The notes under the pieces are model-generated. The model ran no database searches. It was given only the letters and a program-made list of their open reading frames with translations, and was not told where the DNA came from. This document shows, piece after piece, positions 43,018 through 51,613 of a DNA stretch of 64,000 bases. Origin of the DNA: CAVPWP01 sp050789285 (GTDB taxonomy: Bacteria; Pseudomonadota; Alphaproteobacteria; Rhodobacterales; Rhodobacteraceae); contig NZ_JBOUVX010000002.1 in assembly GCF_050789285.1 (NCBI RefSeq), positions 682,001-746,000 of the forward strand. The letters are read 5' to 3'. Numbering within the stretch: the first letter of the stretch is position 1; every line of letters begins with the position of its first letter. The translations under genes and the position numbers were made by a program.

Positions 43018-44310
43018 ATGGTCGATATCGCCACCCGGGTCTACAACCATCACTGGAAGATCGACCCGATCGTCCGGTCGCTTCTCGATACCGATTTCTA
43101 CAAGCTGCTGATGTGTCAGTCGGTCTTTCGCAACAAGCCCGACACCAACGTCACCTTTAGCCTGATCAACCGCACGCAATCCGTCCCGCTGGCCAAGCTG
43201 GTGGATGAGGGCGAGCTGCGCGAGCAACTGGATCACGTCCGGTCGCTGTCGCTGGCGCGCGGCGAATCCACCTGGCTGCGGGGCAACACCTTCTACGGAA
43301 AGCGCCAGATGTTCCGCCCCGACTTCATGGAGTGGTTCGAGGCGCTGCGCCTTCCACCTTACCACCTCGAGCGCGTGGGCGATCAGTACGAACTGACGTT
43401 CGAAGGCAAATGGCCCGAGGTCATGCTGTGGGAAATCCCCGCGCTTGCGGTGTTGATGGAGCTTCGGTCGCGCGCGGTTCTGCGCGACCTCGGCCGGTTC
43501 GAGCTTCAGGTGCTTTATGCCCGCGCCATGACCAAGCTGTGGGAAAAGGTCGAACGGCTGCGCACGCTTCCCAACCTGCGGCTTGCCGACTTCGGCACGC
43601 GGCGGCGGCATTCCTTTCTCTGGCAGGACTGGTGCGTGCAGGCCATGCTCGAAGGGTTGGGGGGCGCCTTCATCGGCACTTCGAACTGCCTGATCGCCAT
43701 GCGCCGCGACATCGAGGCGATCGGCACGAACGCGCATGAATTGCCCATGGTCTATGCCGCTCTGGCCGACAGCGACGCCGAACTGGCCGAGGCGCCCTAC
43801 AAGGTGCTGGCGGACTGGCACGAAGAGCATTCGGGCAACCTGCGCATCATCCTGCCCGACACCTACGGCACAAGGAACTTCCTTCGCAACGCGCCGGACT
43901 GGCTTGCGGGATGGACCGGGGTGCGGATCGACAGCGGCGATCCCGCCGAAGGTGCCGAGATCGCCATCGCCTGGTGGAAGCAGCGCGGCGAGGACCCGAC
44001 GAAGAAGCTCGTGATCTTCTCGGACGGTCTGGACGTCGACAAGATCGAGGAACTCCACCGCCAGTTCTCGGGCCGGGTGATCGTGAGCTTCGGCTGGGGC
44101 ACGCTTCTGACCAACGATTTCCGCGGCCTGACCCCCGACGACCGCCTTGCGCCCTTCAGCCTGGTCTGCAAGGCGACCGAGGCGAACGGACGCCCCTGCG
44201 TCAAGATTTCGGACAATCCCAACAAGGCGACCGGCCCGAAGGCCGAGATCGAGCGCTACAAACAGGTGTTCGGCGTGGGAACGCAGGCGGAGATGGAGGT
44301 GCTGGTCTAG
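43018..44310 (+). CDS. pncB: nicotinate phosphoribosyltransferase
   Basis: A 430-residue cytoplasmic enzyme that joins nicotinate and phosphoribosyl diphosphate to nicotinate mononucleotide. Features: LLDTDFYKLLMCQSVF near the N-terminus, LADFGTRRRHSFLWQ, GTSNCLIAMRRDI, VRIDSGDPAEGAEIA for the phosphoribosyl side, and SFGWGTLLTNDF and VKISDNPNKATGP for the C-terminal part. The length is standard for the short proteobacterial form. GGACAGGAGG precedes the ATG. It works directly after PncA, encoded upstream. Confidence 0.95.
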   Translation: MVDIATRVYNHHWKIDPIVRSLLDTDFYKLLMCQSVFRNKPDTNVTFSLINRTQSVPLAKLVDEGELREQLDHVRSLSLARGESTWLRGNTFYGKRQMFRPDFMEWFEALRLPPYHLERVGDQYELTFEGKWPEVMLWEIPALAVLMELRSRAVLRDLGRFELQVLYARAMTKLWEKVERLRTLPNLRLADFGTRRRHSFLWQDWCVQAMLEGLGGAFIGTSNCLIAMRRDIEAIGTNAHELPMVYAALADSDAELAEAPYKVLADWHEEHSGNLRIILPDTYGTRNFLRNAPDWLAGWTGVRIDSGDPAEGAEIAIAWWKQRGEDPTKKLVIFSDGLDVDKIEELHRQFSGRVIVSFGWGTLLTNDFRGLTPDDRLAPFSLVCKATEANGRPCVKISDNPNKATGPKAEIERYKQVFGVGTQAEMEVLV

Positions 44311-44343
44311 ACTGCGGCGCAGCGTGGAAAGGAAGGTGAAGCG

Positions 44344-45528
44344 ATGCCCGAAATTCAGAATCCCATCGGCTTGAGGCAAAGCGTCGAGCTCTTTCGGTCT
44401 TCTTATCGTGATGAGGGGTTCGATGCCGCAACCGCGACCATAGGCGCCTATCTGATTTCGCGCGCCGCATACCTGACCGTACCGGACGATCGAAGGCCCG
44501 AGTATCTTCCTCCTGACGAAATGGAAGAACTTGGGTTTCCAAATGCGCCTCCCCGCGCGCTTGTAGAAGGCGGGAGAGTGAATCTCGAGGAGGTCAGGGG
44601 CGCGCAGGATGAGGATTTCATAGCCGAAGAACGCGATCGGCCTGATCATGATCGACTTCTTGCCGAAGCCATAATGGCCGCCGAGGAAACCCGATCACCC
44701 GAGGACATTTTGGGCGCGATCAAGATCGGGCTGTCTTCCCCAGACGACCTGATCCGCATCTGCGCGTTGAGCAGCGCGATGAAGCTATTCACGATTTCAA
44801 GTCTGGGGATACTGCCTCGGATCAGTCATTTCATATCGGTCTGGGACGACCTCGATATCGTCGCCCAGGAGATTTTTCTTGCGCTCTTTCCGTCGATTTC
44901 CAGATCGCTTGGTCTTTCTTCAAGGTCCGGCAGTGCGGGCCGCATCGGGGGCGACCCGGGCGGTGTCGCGGCCGTTTCGAACAGATCGAATGGCGTCACC
45001 CTGATTCACGGAACGCACTTCGATGTGAACCCTGACCCTGTGTGGTATCACCCGCACATCGGGGACCTGCACAATCACATACGAAGCTTTCGAACCGACA
45101 TTTATTCCGGCGGGAACTTCTTCGACTGGGAGGGGCGCTGGTCGGATCGCGGCCGGTATGTTGCCGCGAAGAACCTGAGAAACTGGGTGGAACTTCATGG
45201 GTTTTCGGGCAGCGACATCGTCTGTCACAGTCATGGGGGAAACGTGGTCATTTCCTCAACCCGGCTTGGGGTGAAATACGATCGCGTTGTGTTCCTGAGC
45301 TGCCCAGTGCACTGGCCCAAATACTCCTTTTCTCGTGCCGAGATTTCCAAGGCGCATTTGGTCCGGGTGAGATTCGACAAGGTGGTATTCGCAGATGGGG
45401 GCGCGCAGCGGTTTCCACCGGGGACGGTCGAGCAGGAAATGACAGTCGGCGGCTGGTTTGGAACTCACGGCATGACCAAGGAAAGCAGGACGTGGTCTCA
45501 GCACCACGTCGATCGTCTTCTGATCTAG
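44344..45528 (+). CDS. alpha/beta-hydrolase-like protein with N-terminal helical domain
   Basis: A 394-residue protein of no family I recognise. Residues 1-190 are mostly helical and acidic, perhaps a HEAT-like or ARM-like scaffold. Residues 215-394 look like a lipase/esterase alpha/beta-hydrolase domain: an oxyanion motif LIHGTH (220-225), a nucleophile elbow CHSHGGN with S296, and a possible catalytic histidine in QHHVDRL at the very end. No signal peptide is seen. The codon use and base composition are clearly less G/C-rich than in neighbouring genes, which points to recent transfer. The ATG has GGAAAGGAAGG upstream. The gene is between pncB and an RNA helicase, without an evident operon link. 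A role as a stand-alone effector or defence hydrolase is possible but speculative. Confidence 0.75.
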   Translation: MPEIQNPIGLRQSVELFRSSYRDEGFDAATATIGAYLISRAAYLTVPDDRRPEYLPPDEMEELGFPNAPPRALVEGGRVNLEEVRGAQDEDFIAEERDRPDHDRLLAEAIMAAEETRSPEDILGAIKIGLSSPDDLIRICALSSAMKLFTISSLGILPRISHFISVWDDLDIVAQEIFLALFPSISRSLGLSSRSGSAGRIGGDPGGVAAVSNRSNGVTLIHGTHFDVNPDPVWYHPHIGDLHNHIRSFRTDIYSGGNFFDWEGRWSDRGRYVAAKNLRNWVELHGFSGSDIVCHSHGGNVVISSTRLGVKYDRVVFLSCPVHWPKYSFSRAEISKAHLVRVRFDKVVFADGGAQRFPPGTVEQEMTVGGWFGTHGMTKESRTWSQHHVDRLLI

Positions 45529-45717
45529 GTTGATCGGGAACTTCCTCCCGCGGGCCCCTCAACTGAAACGGGCTGCGCGCGGCGTCTGCCGCCTTTCGCG
45601 CGTCATGCCGTTTTGACGTCCGGGGCGCGCATGCGCCTAGACAGCCGGCGCGCGATACCCTAGCCATGCAGCCTTCGCCGCACCCTGCCGGCCCTTGCCA
45701 CGACGGACAGCCCCCGC

Positions 45718-47925
45718 ATGATCCCGACCCTTTCCGAAGCCCTTGCCGAACGCGGGTTCGATGCCCTGACCGACGTGCAGCAGGCCGTAACCGCCCCTGA
45801 CCTTGCGGGGGCCGACCTGCTGGTTTCGGCCCAGACCGGGTCGGGCAAGACCGTGGGCTTCGGCCTTGCCATCGCCCCCACGCTTCTGGGGGACGCGGAC
45901 CGGCTTGGCCCGCCGGCCTTGCCGCTGGCGCTGGTCGTCGCGCCGACGCGCGAGCTTGCGCTTCAGGTGCAGCGGGAACTGGCATGGCTTTACGCGAAGG
46001 CAGGGGCGCGGGTCGTGTCCTGCATCGGCGGGATGGACGCGCGCGAGGAACGGCGCGCGCTGGAACGCGGCGCGCATATCGTGGTGGGCACCCCCGGCCG
46101 GCTGCGCGATCATATCACGCGTGGCGCGTTCGACCTGGCGGATATCCGCGCCATCGTGCTGGACGAAGCGGACGAGATGCTTGACCTCGGCTTCCGCGAA
46201 GATCTGGAATTCATGCTGGCAGAGGCGCCCGCGGACCGACGGACCCTGCTGTTTTCCGCGACGGTTCCGCCCGCGATCGCCGAGCTTGCCAAACAGTACC
46301 AGCGCGACGCGGTGCGCGTGACGACGCTGGGCCGTGGATCGCAGCATGCCGACATCGCCTATCAGGTGGTGCAGGTGTCGGCCGCCGATGCGGAACACGC
46401 CATCATCAACCTTCTGCGCTTTCACGATGCACCGACCGCGATCGTGTTCGCCAACACGCGGGCCGCGGTGAACCGGCTGGCCGCCCGGTTCGCCAACCGT
46501 GGCCTTTCGGCAGTCAGCCTTTCCGGAGAGCTGAGCCAGGACGAACGCAGCCACGCCCTTCAGGCCATGCGCGACGGCCGGGCAAGGGTCTGCGTCGCCA
46601 CCGACGTGGCTGCCCGGGGGCTGGACCTGCCGAACCTCGATCTGGTGATTCATGCCGATCTGCCCACCAACACCGAGGCGCTTCTGCACCGGTCGGGCCG
46701 CACCGGCCGTGCCGGCCGCAAGGGGATTTCCGCGCTTATCGTGCCCGACAAGGCGACGTCGAAGGCCGCGCGGCTTCTGAAATGGGCGAAGATCGAAGCC
46801 GAATGGACCTTTGCCCCGACACCCGAGGAAATCTTCGCCCTCGACGAGACACGCCTTCTTGCCGATCCGGTCTGGACGCCCGAGATGACCCCGGCCGAAG
46901 CCACGTTCGCCGCGCGTCTTCTGGCAGAGCACACGCCCGAGCAGATCGCCGCTGCCTGCCTGCGGTTCTATCGCGCCCGGCTGTCCGCCCCCGAGGAACT
47001 GAACGCGCCGCCGACCCCCGGCAGCCCGCGCCCCGAACGTGCGGCCTTTGGGCCGTCGGTCTGGTTCGAACTCTCGGTCGGGCACGACCGCAGGGCCGAG
47101 GCGCGCTGGCTTTTGCCCCTGCTTTGCCGCGCGGGAAATCTGGAGAAATCGCAGATCGGCAAGATCCGCGTGCGCCCCGACACCACCCTTGTCGAGATCG
47201 CCGAGGCGGCGGTGCCGGGGTTCCTTGACCGGATCGGCCCCGAGGGCGTGCTGGAAGAGGACATTCGTGCGCGCCTGTCCGAAGGTTCGTCACCTGACGC
47301 GCCCCAGACCGCCCCAGCGCCTGCCCCTACACCCGCTTCCTTGCCGGCGCGCCCGCGCCGGCAAGAGCCTGTGCCCGCGCAGGGCGGGACGGACGCTGCC
47401 CGTGCCGAAGTGACGGAACCTGCCCCGGCCAAGGCCCGGCCGGAGAAACACGTCCGTTCTGTGAAGGGCCCTGAGCGGGCGTTTCGGACCGGAGGCAAGG
47501 CAGACCGCAAGCCCTCGCGTGCGCAAGGTCAGGGCGCCAGACCGGCGCGTCCCGAGCGATCGGGGCCGGCGGATGCGGCTGCCGTCCGGCCTCCAGCCGA
47601 CGCGCCCGCCGCAGACGCCCCCCGGAAGCCTCGGCACGGCCCTCGCAAGGAGGCTGCGGGCAAGCCGGGCTGGGCAAAGTCGGGTGCCGGAAAGCCGGGG
47701 GCCGGAAGGCCGGGGGCGGGCAAGAAGGATTGGGCAAGGCCCAAGGACAAGCCGCAGTCTGCCGGGGCCCCGACGCCGACCGGTGCGGCCACGCGGGACA
47801 AGGCGCGGCCCGGCGCCTCGGACACCTCGAAGCGGATGGACCGTCCCGGCAAGGGCAAGCCCCGCAGCGGACGTCCGAAGGGACCCGGCCGGGGCGGGGA
47901 TGCCCCGCCGCGTCGCAAGGGCTAG
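45718..47925 (+). CDS. DEAD-box ATP-dependent RNA helicase with DbpA-type domain and basic tail
   Basis: A 735-residue helicase. The core has the Q motif GFDALTDVQ, Walker A AQTGSGKT (38-45), PTREL, DEAD (149-152, in VLDEADEMLDLGF), SAT, and the C-terminal lobe motifs VFANTRAAVN, VATDVAARGLD and HRSGRTGRAGRKG. Residues about 440-520 form a DbpA-like RNA-binding domain (SQIGKIRVRPDTTLVEI). The last 200 residues are low complexity, rich in Pro, Ala, Gly, Lys and Arg, with GKPGAG-like repeats. Such proteins act in ribosome assembly and RNA decay, often under cold stress. The tail is longer than usual for DeaD/CsdA and probably disordered. Confidence 0.93.
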   Translation: MIPTLSEALAERGFDALTDVQQAVTAPDLAGADLLVSAQTGSGKTVGFGLAIAPTLLGDADRLGPPALPLALVVAPTRELALQVQRELAWLYAKAGARVVSCIGGMDAREERRALERGAHIVVGTPGRLRDHITRGAFDLADIRAIVLDEADEMLDLGFREDLEFMLAEAPADRRTLLFSATVPPAIAELAKQYQRDAVRVTTLGRGSQHADIAYQVVQVSAADAEHAIINLLRFHDAPTAIVFANTRAAVNRLAARFANRGLSAVSLSGELSQDERSHALQAMRDGRARVCVATDVAARGLDLPNLDLVIHADLPTNTEALLHRSGRTGRAGRKGISALIVPDKATSKAARLLKWAKIEAEWTFAPTPEEIFALDETRLLADPVWTPEMTPAEATFAARLLAEHTPEQIAAACLRFYRARLSAPEELNAPPTPGSPRPERAAFGPSVWFELSVGHDRRAEARWLLPLLCRAGNLEKSQIGKIRVRPDTTLVEIAEAAVPGFLDRIGPEGVLEEDIRARLSEGSSPDAPQTAPAPAPTPASLPARPRRQEPVPAQGGTDAARAEVTEPAPAKARPEKHVRSVKGPERAFRTGGKADRKPSRAQGQGARPARPERSGPADAAAVRPPADAPAADAPRKPRHGPRKEAAGKPGWAKSGAGKPGAGRPGAGKKDWARPKDKPQSAGAPTPTGAATRDKARPGASDTSKRMDRPGKGKPRSGRPKGPGRGGDAPPRRKG

Positions 47926-47989
47926 GGGGCAGGCGGGCCTCTTGGCGCTGCGTTCCACGTGCGGGCGCCGTCAGGCCCAGGGAAGGCGT

Positions 47990-48667
47990 CTAGGATGGTC
48001 GCGGTGCCGCCCCGGCGCTCAGTCTTTGTCCGATCATCACCGACACCGCCGCCTGCGACGGTTCGACCACCGGAAGGCCGGTTTCCGATGCGACGAAATC
48101 GCGGTAATCGGCCATGCCGGCGCAGCCGAGGATCAGCACCTCGGCGCCGTCCTCGTCGCGCAGCCGACAGCCAACCTCGATCAGCCGTGCGGCGGTCTTG
48201 TTGGGATCGGCAAGGTCGGCCACGCCAAGGCCAAGGGCGCGGCTGCCGCACCACATCGACGTGACACCCATCGCGGCGAAGCTTCTGCGCTGCCGACGCA
48301 CCGAAGAGTCGAGGATCGCGATGACCCCGAACCGGTCGGCGATCGACATCGCCATCGCGACCGACGCGCGCTGGATTCCGGTGACCGGAAGCCGCGTCTG
48401 ATCGCGCAGGGCGTGAAGACCGGGGTCGGAATAGCACGCGATCACGAACCCCAGTGCCTCGGGTTCAAGCCGGGCGGCAAGGGCCAGCATCGGCCCGATC
48501 GACAGATCGCCGTCGCGCTGGTTTTCAATGGCCTTCGGACCGTCCTGCGACGTGACGCAGCGCAACGGGACGCCCGCAGCCCGTAACGGCGCAACTGCCC
48601 TGTCGATCGCCGCCGTGACGATGTCCGAGGAATTGGGGTTGAGGATGATAAGGCTTCGCCCGGGCAT
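47990..48667 (-). CDS. aspartate/glutamate (hydantoin) racemase family protein
   Basis: A 225-residue protein of the Asp/Glu racemase superfamily, nearest to hydantoin racemases and related decarboxylases. It begins SLIILNPNSS, the usual start of this group. The two active-site cysteines are in VIACYSDPG and ILGCAGMAD. Substrate cannot be told. The start at 48667 is preferred because a longer frame overlaps the gap and has no ribosome site. It is the last gene of a minus-strand cluster led by the solute-binding-domain regulator and an SDR, so it may act in a carbohydrate or hydroxyacid pathway rather than on hydantoins. Confidence 0.88.
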   Translation of the reverse strand: MPGRSLIILNPNSSDIVTAAIDRAVAPLRAAGVPLRCVTSQDGPKAIENQRDGDLSIGPMLALAARLEPEALGFVIACYSDPGLHALRDQTRLPVTGIQRASVAMAMSIADRFGVIAILDSSVRRQRRSFAAMGVTSMWCGSRALGLGVADLADPNKTAARLIEVGCRLRDEDGAEVLILGCAGMADYRDFVASETGLPVVEPSQAAVSVMIGQRLSAGAAPRPS

Positions 48668-48773
48668 CGTGCGCTCCGCAGATCGTTCCGGGCGATCTTG
48701 TCCGGGGTCCCAGGCGCTCACAAGGGAAACCTCGGCCTGCGCGCCCACCCGGCCGGCGGGCGCGCAGGATGCA

Positions 48774-49583
48774 TCACTGCATGATGATGCCGCCGTCGAT
48801 CATGATGAGCTGGCCTGTCATGTAGTCGCTTTCCGACGAGCACAGAAAGGCCGCCGTGCCTTTCACGTCATCCGGCGTCGACAGCTTCTTCATCAGGATC
48901 ATCGTCTCGCGCAGCGTCTCGAGCGACTGGCCCTCTTCCTTGAACATGCCGATCTCGACAAGGTCCTTGTCGAGCTGCTTCCACAGTTCGGTGTGCACCA
49001 CGCCCGGACCGTATCCGTTGACCGTGATCTTGTGCTCCCACAGGGCCTTCGCGCCACCGATGATCATGGCCAGCGCGCAGTACTTCGAGCAGCTGTACGG
49101 GATCACGTCCAGAAACGCCGTGCGGCTGACGATCGAACCCACGTTGATGATCTTGTAGGGGTGATCCTCCATCGGGCCCTGCGCGATCATCTTCTTCGCC
49201 GCCTCCTGCATGCCGAACAGCATGCCCTTGGCGTTGATGTCCATGATCTGGTCCCAGTTGTCTTCGTCGATATCAAGGAACATGCGCGGCTTGTTGATGC
49301 CGGCGTTGTTCAGCATGACGTTGATCGAGCCGAATTCCTCGGCGCAAGCGTTCACCGCCGCGGTGTGGTCGGCCCGCTTGGTCACGTCGAGCTTCATCGC
49401 GATCGCCCGCCCGCCGGAGCCGGCGTTGATCCGTGCTGCCACCTCGTTCACCCCATCGACGTTGACGTCGCCCAAGGCCACGTTCGCCCCCTGCGCCGCA
49501 AAGTATTCGGCGTTGGCGGCGCCCATTCCCTGGGCGGCTCCGGTGATCAGAATGTTCTTGTCTTTCAGTCGATTGGGGTCCAT
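48774..49583 (-). CDS. short-chain dehydrogenase/reductase (SDR)
   Basis: A 269-residue classical SDR. The cofactor motif is TGAAQGMGAANAEYF with the ensuing LGDVNVDGV (an acidic residue at the end of beta-2 suggests NAD). Further features are NNAGINKP, the catalytic S and Y-x-x-x-K in GSIVSRTAF and PYSCSKYCA, and the closing MTGQLIMIDGG. It closely parallels the second SDR at 52648-53445 (both have NNAGxNKPxxFLD and DNWxxIM), so the two may be paralogues acting on successive or opposite forms of one polyol or sugar. GGGAGGATC precedes its ATG. It follows the regulator gene by 11 bases. Confidence 0.92.
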   Translation of the reverse strand: MDPNRLKDKNILITGAAQGMGAANAEYFAAQGANVALGDVNVDGVNEVAARINAGSGGRAIAMKLDVTKRADHTAAVNACAEEFGSINVMLNNAGINKPRMFLDIDEDNWDQIMDINAKGMLFGMQEAAKKMIAQGPMEDHPYKIINVGSIVSRTAFLDVIPYSCSKYCALAMIIGGAKALWEHKITVNGYGPGVVHTELWKQLDKDLVEIGMFKEEGQSLETLRETMILMKKLSTPDDVKGTAAFLCSSESDYMTGQLIMIDGGIIMQ

Positions 49584-49594
49584 GTGATCCTCCC

Positions 49595-51409
49595 TCAGGT
49601 CATGATGTCCTCGGCACGGGACTGTGCGCGGCTCAGCGCTTCGCGCGGCGTGATCACCCCGCGAAGCATGTCGTGGAATTCTTCCCCGCAGATCGAGATG
49701 ATGTCGGGGATCTGCGGCACCGGCGGGCGCGGCCAGAACTGCAATTCGTCGCGCCAGGACATCTCGTCGACGATCTCGAAGATCGGCGAAAGACGCCGGA
49801 CCTCGGGGTCGGTGCCGACCGAATAGCGTGGCGCGGTCCGGCTGCCATTCTGGATGTAAAGCTTCTGCGCCTCGGCCGACGTGAAGGCGATCAGCGCCTC
49901 GACCGCGGCGTCGATGCGGTCGGGCTGAAGGTTCGCAGGGATGCCCAGAACGTAGCCGCCCACAGGTGCGATCGGCGCGCCGGAGGGCCCGTGGGGATGG
50001 GGCAGATACCCGGTCTGCCCATGGGCCGGCGAACTTGCGTCAAGCTCGAAGTACGGCGCCAGCAGCGTATAGCCATAGGCCATGGCGATGCGCCCTGCCG
50101 CATAGGGGCGGATCCGCTCGTACCAGGACATCGACAGGATGTCGGGGGGTGAGAAATCCAGAAGCGCCATCAGATACTCCGCCGCCTCGAGCCCGCGCGG
50201 CGTGTCGATCGTCGGGCGGATGCCGCCGCGGTTCAGCGTGCGGGCGTCATAGCCGCCGGCGATCTCGGGCATCTCGACGATGGGCTGGCCGAAGTCGGCC
50301 AGGGTCATCATCACCGTGTGACCAAGGGCCGTGCCGCGCGCCGCGTTCCAGGCGATGCCGTAAAGGCCATGGCGCGGATCGTGCAGCTTGCGCGCCGCGG
50401 CCAGCACCTCGTCGCAGGTCGCCGGCGGCTTGAGTCCGGCCTTCGCGAACAGATCCCGGCGATAGAACAGAAGTTCGGGCGTCGTCTGGCTTGGAACACC
50501 GTAGGGGCGGCCGCCCCAGTGCGCGGCCTGCCAGCCGGCGGCATGGAAATCGCCCGGGTCAAGCCGGTCGGTGTCCATCACCGAGTCAAGCGGCAGAAGC
50601 ACGCCCTTCTCGACGAACTCGCCGATCCAGGGAAGGTCCACGGCGATCAGGTCGTAGCGGCTGCTGGCGCGCGTGGCGTTGCGCAGCGCCTCCTGGCGAA
50701 GCCGGTCGATCGAAAAGGCGCGCTGGGCGATCTTGGTTCCGACGATCTGCTCGAACTGGCGCTTGAGGTTCTCCATCACCATGAAGGTCGGATCGCCGTG
50801 CACCAGGATGCGCAGGCCCCCGGCAAGGTTCAGCGGCGAGGGCAGGGCGCGCGGCGGCTGGATCAGGGTCTGCCCCGGCATGTAGGAGCCGCCGAAGTAG
50901 TAGTCTGCCGTCGTCGCGCCGGGTGTCATCGCCCCGAAGCTGACCTGGGCCAGACGCTGAAGCCGGTCGGCCAATTGGCTGTAGGTCTCGAGAAGGCGCG
51001 CGCTTGGATGCAGCGAGAAGCTCTTGCCGCTTTTCGTCCGCGGTCGCAGTTCGACCAGGCCGGCCTTCTGTAGTTCGGCCAGCTTGCGCGTCGCCGTCGC
51101 ATAGGGAACCCCGGCGGCCGAGACCATGGTCGAGGCGGTCACCAGCCGCCCTTCCAGATGGCATCGGATCAGATGCAGGCTCATGTTCAGGTAGGGATTG
51201 GGCGCGTTGGGATCGAGCGCCGAGTCGACCTCGACGCAGAGGTCTTCGAGGAACTGAACCACCGACATGAGGTCGGCCGACGCTGTCGCTGGCGCCCCCG
51301 ATGCCCGTCCGGAAGACGGGAGATGCTCGTTTCGGACAAGTCGTCCGGTTTCCCTGTTCAAAAGCGCCATCCCAGGCACATCCGGTTTGGATGTCTTTGT
51401 CTTTCGCAT
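49595..51409 (-). CDS. winged-helix regulator fused to an ABC-type solute-binding domain
   Basis: A 604-residue protein without signal peptide or membrane segment. Residues about 75-160 are a MarR-like winged helix: LIRCHLEGRLVTASTMVSA, then VPYATATRKLAELQKAGLVE as recognition helix region and a short wing (LRPRTKSGKSFSL). Residues about 198-600 look like a family-1 extracellular solute-binding protein: LRILVHGDPTFMVMENLKRQFE, SSRYDLIAVDLPWIGEFVEKG, GVPSQTTPELLFYRRDLFAKAG, and IAMAYGYTLLAPYF. In transport systems this domain is periplasmic; here it should be a cytoplasmic ligand sensor for the DNA-binding part. The start at 51409 follows AAGGGGG. It leads an operon with an SDR and a racemase and is divergent from a ribose-type importer. 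I know no named family with this layout. Confidence 0.88.
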   Translation of the reverse strand: MRKTKTSKPDVPGMALLNRETGRLVRNEHLPSSGRASGAPATASADLMSVVQFLEDLCVEVDSALDPNAPNPYLNMSLHLIRCHLEGRLVTASTMVSAAGVPYATATRKLAELQKAGLVELRPRTKSGKSFSLHPSARLLETYSQLADRLQRLAQVSFGAMTPGATTADYYFGGSYMPGQTLIQPPRALPSPLNLAGGLRILVHGDPTFMVMENLKRQFEQIVGTKIAQRAFSIDRLRQEALRNATRASSRYDLIAVDLPWIGEFVEKGVLLPLDSVMDTDRLDPGDFHAAGWQAAHWGGRPYGVPSQTTPELLFYRRDLFAKAGLKPPATCDEVLAAARKLHDPRHGLYGIAWNAARGTALGHTVMMTLADFGQPIVEMPEIAGGYDARTLNRGGIRPTIDTPRGLEAAEYLMALLDFSPPDILSMSWYERIRPYAAGRIAMAYGYTLLAPYFELDASSPAHGQTGYLPHPHGPSGAPIAPVGGYVLGIPANLQPDRIDAAVEALIAFTSAEAQKLYIQNGSRTAPRYSVGTDPEVRRLSPIFEIVDEMSWRDELQFWPRPPVPQIPDIISICGEEFHDMLRGVITPREALSRAQSRAEDIMT

Positions 51410-51447
51410 GTCAGACCCCCTTGATCGCGTCATCGGCCATAGGTCAG

Positions 51448-51494
51448 TATCCAAAAGAAATCCAAAATGGATAGAAAAATGTCCGTTGTGGATA
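51448..51494. promoter_or_regulatory. candidate operator between divergent regulator and importer
   Basis: An A/T-rich stretch with repeated elements: TATCCA (51448-51453), ATCCA (51460-51464), TGGATA (51468-51473) and TGGATA (51489-51494). TATCCA and TGGATA are complementary, giving a 6-base inverted repeat with a 14-base spacer, and a tighter ATCCA-AAA-TGGAT at 51460-51472. It lies 39-85 bases upstream of the regulator start and about 120 bases before the binding-protein start. Confidence 0.55.
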
Positions 51495-51613
51495 AATCAA
51501 ACGGGGGCGCGATGGCTGGAAATCGCCTTCACTGTGCGCAAGGCAGGATCGTCGCGGTCGTCCGGTGGACGATGCGTGACGCCGCCGAAAATCTCTTGGG
51601 GAGGAGCCCAGAC

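Noticed and set aside
42754..44649. 631-codon open frame on the minus strand
   Set aside because: It is antisense to pncB and the start of the hydrolase gene; both sense genes have conserved motifs.
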